From: Podocnemis expansa
Lineage: Eukaryota; Chordata; Testudines; Podocnemididae
Assembly (NCBI GenBank): GCA_007922195.1
Contig: ML682005.1
Span: 36,868,259 to 36,932,258 of the forward strand
Reading direction: 5' to 3'
Length of the DNA stretch: 64,000 nt
The notes below the pieces were generated by a model. That model was given only the letters and a program-made list of their open reading frames with translations, had not been told where the DNA came from and made no database searches. Below, piece by piece: positions 58,591-64,000 of the stretch. The translations under genes and the position numbers were made by a program. The first letter of the stretch is position 1; each line of letters starts with the position of its first letter.

Positions 58591-61500
58591 TTATTTTTTG
58601 CTAGCAATAATTCACTAGGACATGCACAATCTAAGCCAAGAAAAGTGTCCCTCATCCTTAGTTTTAGCTGGATTATGGTTTGTGTGAGTAATTTAGCAGG
58701 GGTGTTGAGTTTGGGAGGAGGTTTTGGATATGGTAGAGGGCTGTTAGTAAGTATTTTCTGTCATTTTTGGGCATGTGTAATTTTTTACCTGATGGTAGAG
58801 AAATAAGAGTGTCCATCTTTTGAGCATTTGTTAGACCAAATGCCTTGTTTGTGTTATTTTTTTCTTGTTGGTGTAAATAGAAGATGACTTAATACAGAAG
58901 GATAAAGGGATGGATGATAGAACTGCACTAGTACGCTTAAAAATACCCACAAGGTGTATTCTCCTTAAAGGAAATAAGCCTTGAGTATAGCTGAAAGTCC
59001 ACATTTTTAGGCTACATTTGTAATTTTTCCTATGTCTTACTTTGAAATATTATACTTATCTAGCCTAGATAGGTCGTTCAGATTCCCCCTGCATGAGGTC
59101 TTGACTGAGCAACACCAAATCTGTTGCATAAAGCTTATGTATTTGACAGAAATATCCTCAAGATCTGTTTGAATAACATTGCCATCCCACTTTTGGAATA
59201 GCTGGCTCTAAATAGGATTCACTGATCTGTCAGCCTTACACAGAAGAGTGTGGAGAATTTGATTTCCATATTGAAAATGATAAATGCAGGCTTTGTTTAT
59301 CTGGGCATCTTGCTATTTCCTGTGCTCCTGAGGAGTTTTTGTTCCTGCTAGTAATATGGACCCCATTTATGGTGATTTCATGACTCAGTTCTATGAGCAG
59401 GTGTTCCAGCTCATCTTGGAGTCTTCACTGAGTTTGTGGAAGTCTCTGTAGATCTATGGTGCTTAGCTCCAGTAGAACAGCTGTTCTGTGGCAGTGCTAG
59501 AATTTCTAAGCTTTTCCCAGAGCAACAAAGAGAGCTTCTCTAGGATCAGTAACTACCATAAGCTAATACTTGTCTTTGGGTCTGGTTTGAATATTCCACA
59601 TATTCACTTCTTGGATATTAGCACCTCTTCCTACATTTCAATGCTGGGATTTTTCCTCTGGTAGATCAGTATCAGAACCAGTTTATTTCATTACAACTCA
59701 AAAATCTGATTAATAGTTTGTAGTTTTGCAAACTTCAGGTTTGGTACTGATTCAACTCTGACTTCCCTTATCAGTCAGCTACCCCAGAAGTTATAAACAC
59801 TTTAGAAGGGACCCTCAACACCTTGGATCCTCATAATTTTCAGAGACATGTAATGTTCTTTATAGATCTCATCTACACCAAAGGACTTGATTGTTTCCCC
59901 AAACCATGCAAGTGTGAGACTCTGCCTATACAGATTTCTTCTCATAAAGAAATAAAATAAGTCATTCCTCCTATTTCATGGTCTTCCTGGATGCTTCTCC
60001 ACAGGTCCAGTTGGGAAGAAGTGGTGGGCAGTAGGTCAGCTACAGCAGATAGAATCTGACTCCCATGAATTTCTTCACTCATACCAGTTCTGCAGAGATT
60101 CCCTGTAATTGTAATACAGCCACATTATCAGATTTAGGTGCCTAAACTGAAGCATGTAAGATTGACACTCTTGGCAAAGCTTTTCTTTTGGGAATATTAT
60201 GCCATAACTTGGAAGATACTGGCCACTGTTTCGGTGTTCAGAAGATAGTCAGCATGTCTCAGAAAATGGTCTATAGATTCTTAAATGTTAGATAAAGAAG
60301 TAACATACAGTGAGAAAAGCTGGAATATTCTTTCCCTTCATAATCTTCTGTACATGAGATTTTTGTCTCCCCCCTACCTCCACCCCAAATTCAGTTAAAA
60401 ACAAGGTAATCACACCATAATTATAGTTTTGATCAGTTCTCAGATGAAGAAAAATATGATTCTACATTGGTCACTTGTTGATGAATAAAATTAATCAAAA
60501 CAGACATATCGCAATGATAGCAATGTAGAATGGTCTGTGGTACAAAAAAAATCTCTCTACAGCTGGTTCAGGTATTGTCACTAATGGCTGATTATGTATA
60601 TCACTATAAACTATGTTTATAAATTATGTTTATTGTGTTATAATTAGTACTGCTAACAGTGCATAATATCAATAAGGTCATTAAATATGTAAATAATAAA
60701 TAATAGTAATATTAATTCCAGCAGAGCAGCAAAGCTTGACAGCATCATGTATATTCAGTCAGTTTAAGACCATATTTCTCAGTGTTTCAGCAGCCAGGCA
60801 TGGACCAGTGCCAGTCTTTGGTTTAATGAACATAATGCCAAGTGCAGGAGTTGCAGTCTTGTTCAGCAGTTGGTTCAAAAGAAAAAAATTAAAAAAGGAG
60901 GCAGAATATTCAAGATGGAATAACTGCACTATAAGATACATGTGTTTGGGGAGACTTCCAGGTGTGGCCATCATGACCATAATGATTTTATGTAGTCATT
61001 TGCCTAGACTTGGAGAATTGGTGAGGCTGTAGGTTCCATGTCCAACATCTGACCTGCTGATCTGGTTAGTCTTAAAATTGCCTTGAACTGTAATTGGAAT
61101 GAGTCTTTAACTGCTGATCTGTAGAAGAATAAATCAAATGGAAACAATGAATCATTCATTAAAAGCTAAGCATTTGATCCCACAGCGTCATTTGCTATAA
61201 TTCCCATATTTTTGTTTAGCAAGGTCTCATGGGATTTTCACAGTTCACAGTCCAGATTTGACTGTGGCTAGTGTGGTGTGACAAAAATCAAAGCTATTTG
61301 CAAATTGTGGAATCATTTGATGCCTGTGGAGTCAACAAGGCAGCATATATCTACTTTTTGGGTACTGTATTCCATGTCAGGGAGAGATGCCTTTTTATTT
61401 ACTGATCACTGTGGAATGTTTATATTTTTCAGTCTCACCATCTCAGAATATTGAGACTACAATGACTCCTAACAAGCAGATAATGAAAGCTATGTTCTGT

Positions 61501-64000
61501 GAAGAGGTTTTTGATGCCACCTTTTGCCAGGGGCAAAGTGGCACATTGAGAGGGATCATGAGTTTGGCATGTGGTGCTGCAAGCAAACTGGACGTTTTAC
61601 AACGTCTTAGTTTGTGTAAATGTTTCAGACCACAACAGTAAATTTCTAGACCTGTGTTTTCAGTATTGCTGTGTGTCCAAAATTAATTACCTTTGTGATT
61701 TTAAACCTCAGTGCTTATGGTAATACTAGTCTTTCACCTTTAAAGATCACATCATCCATGACTGTTTCTGGACATTCTACAAGGAACTCTCTATCAGTAT
61801 GGCAGATATAAACATATTTTATTTTGGCCAATCAGCTATTTTAATTCTCAGCAATGTGCATAATCAAACGATTGCTTATATGTCACCAGATGTCTGAAAA
61901 TATTTTAAAACAAAGAGTAAATAATTTAACAAAAAACTTATTCTTTTCTAACTATATTTCAAGCTTCAGTTATTTCCCCACCAACTCTTGCTGAAACCAT
62001 TAGCTCTCTTAATTTCTTCTCAGACACAGGTAAACTGGACAAGACTAAATTAATTGTACCTCAATGACTTCTCCATGTTCTCATGTCTTGCCAGAAGCAA
62101 TCTGTTTAATAGATCAGCGACTGGTGTAGCATTTCCTGGTCCATGATTTCAGCCATAATACTGAATGTTAAAGGTATAACATTATTCTTTGTAGCCTAAT
62201 AAAGCCACCACCAGATCTTTTATGACTGCCTTTGTGGACTTATATTCTGATATCTCTCACTTTTCTTCAATGTCCATGCTGATGGAAGTAATATCAACCT
62301 CTAATAACCAAATACATTGTTTTTTGGATCTGTGCATAGTTTTTTCCATCTATGTGAGAGACCTGGGTGTATAAAGAATTTCTTATGTTGAAGTAATACA
62401 CCTCCTTATTTCCACTTGGCTGCATCTATTTACCTCTTTTCATGTGACAATGTGCCTGCACTGGCAATGTGTTGCCTCATATGAGTGAAGACAGAGGGTT
62501 CCACTGAAACGCTGAGTCTCTCTTCAGGAGATCTCTAAGTGGTACAAAAATGTCTGCAAGATGTGGTGTAAATGTTACGGGGTAACTAACTATCTCTGAG
62601 ATCTTTTCCAGGTCACACCTGACATTCTCAAAGAATTCTGTCTGTTTCTTTTGCATGGATCATTTTAGAAAACCTTACACAAAGGCCAACAACTCAAACC
62701 ACATGCATAGTTGGAAAGATAATATATGCATTGATTTCTCTTAAATACATCTTACCCTCATCATATAGCTGGAAAATTATATTTTCATGTAGATGGGAAT
62801 ATGAGCAATTCTTTAATAATTTGAGCTCCTCAACAGGATTTTCTTCTCTGTTATTTCTTCTCAGTGGATTTGTCATATACTGATGGCTAATAGATATTTG
62901 CCTTAGTCTACCTACATAATTAGGAAATAAGTGCTTCACAGTCTTTGTTGTGACATGTGGCCTTTTAACCTGAGTGCCCAACAGTTTCTTTGTGACCCTG
63001 AAATTATATCTTGACCATTGTAGCTTTACGAGTCCATTTCCCATTCTTTGGCTCTGTTATGAGGAAAGCTATGGATGATGAAAGATGTTTCAAGCTCTCC
63101 AGAAATATTCTTTTGCTATGTTGACACTACAACTTGCAAGGAAGTAGTCAAAATTCAAGTAATGCAACTAGAAAATCCCCTTCTTTCTCCCTGGTCTTCA
63201 AGCCTCCCCAGTTATCCTAAAGCTTAGCCATAAATGCTTCCATCTATCTTTTCAAGATCCAGCCTCTCAGCCTACTCCAAAACTACCTCCTCTTGCTTTC
63301 CTTCTAATTTTCTCTCTCTTTCTTCCTTTACACTTACCTTAGTTGGCCTGACCTTTTTTGTTTACCTTAATGCCAGTTATACCCCTCCCCTCCGCATTTT
63401 TTAATCCTTGGCCCCTTTGCTCCAATAATATTTAGTCTCAGTTTTCTCTGTATTAGAGCTCATGCTCTCTATTTTGCTATCAATTTCCCAGGGAGCACAC
63501 ATTCCATATAAGAACATAAAGTACACTGTACAACAATACCAAATATTTTTAAAGTCCTGAAAAGTAAATGTAATCAAATGCTCACGCAGCATGTGGAAAG
63601 AAACAAACAGTGCATAGAACAGGGTCTTGGAGAGGTGGGTAGCATATAAAGGGAATGGATGTTTTCTCCATGTATCTACAAAATGGTCATGTTATTCTAC
63701 AGCAATATTTCTCCCTCAGATCAACAAGATGTGACAACATGCCATGACAATGGAAAGTTCATAGTATTTGCTCAAAGGCAAGCCCAAGAAGCCACCTAAA
63801 CGCTCACTTCTCAGTTTTCGGTGCCTTATATTTTAGCAAATAACACAAACTGTACATGGCAATCACAGCTTGGAGATAAATGAAGGAATACTTAATAGGG
63901 TAAGAAGTAGTACTAACAAGCAGTATGCAAAGCTCAAACTACACAGGGTTACAGAGAAAACTGCTGCTGCTGAAGCCAGACTAATTTGCTGATGAAAGGC
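58591..64000. other. Unique AT-rich non-coding DNA
   Basis: No gene, RNA gene or transposon was recognised in the final 5.4 kb. The longest frames (60736-61032 plus; 62694-63044 minus) have no domain-like features and no matching splice structure. Confidence 0.5.

Noticed and set aside
1..64000. Functional tRNA, rRNA or microRNA genes
   Set aside because: Only SINE-type tRNA-like fragments were seen. No cloverleaf with intact boxes was found by eye, and the hairpins seen all belong to MITEs or fold-back repeats.

Overview
This window is a stretch of vertebrate nuclear DNA. The likely source is a non-avian sauropsid, most probably a turtle. That inference rests on the repeat mix: CR1 LINEs with an ATTCTATG-type 3' end, DIRS-like and Penelope-like retroelement remains, PIF/Harbinger elements with TTTCGAAA palindromes, hAT elements and MIR-like SINEs. 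No host protein-coding exon could be recognised. Nearly all coding-like signal belongs to transposable elements, so the window looks intergenic or deep-intronic.

Layout. 1-12 kb: mostly unique AT-rich DNA with one Harbinger MITE inside a fold-back retroelement copy (about 2.0-2.5 kb), an old 7.4-8.1 kb inverted-repeat element and a complete fold-back copy at 9.7-9.9 kb. 12-23 kb: dense nested repeats. These are two copies of one LTR family in opposite orientation (12755-14684 plus, 20978-23173 minus), each broken by later insertions; an old CR1 at 15.4-17.9 kb split by a fold-back insert and a 1.1 kb Harbinger element; and further MITEs. 23-27 kb: mostly unique. 27-29.6 kb: a fold-back copy and three Harbinger MITEs, one of them inside another fold-back copy. 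31354-37816: the centrepiece, a two-gene PIF/Harbinger transposon. It carries a transposase gene on plus and a SANT/MYB-like accessory gene on minus, in convergent orientation, and a 2.4 kb CR1 sits in the intron of the accessory gene. The whole element is inserted in a MIR-like SINE. 38-43 kb: LTR-like and tandem-repeat DNA, a 1.29 kb Harbinger element with a GC-rich core, and a third LTR split by a MITE. 43.4-48.0 kb: a decayed DIRS-like element (Gag, RT, RNase H, tyrosine recombinase). 48.2-64 kb: repeat-poor DNA with a few small hAT and palindromic elements.

How the parts relate. The autonomous Harbinger copy shares both ends with the MITE at 28985-29418, so parent type and deletion derivative lie 2 kb apart. 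Its transposase is dead: frameshifts, an in-frame stop and a lost catalytic Glu. The most intriguing repeat is a small fold-back retroelement. It has 11-12 bp target duplications, a fixed inversion boundary and a hammerhead-ribozyme-like core (CTGATGA, stem, GAAA), which points to Penelope-like origin. Nested insertions give a clear relative chronology at several places.
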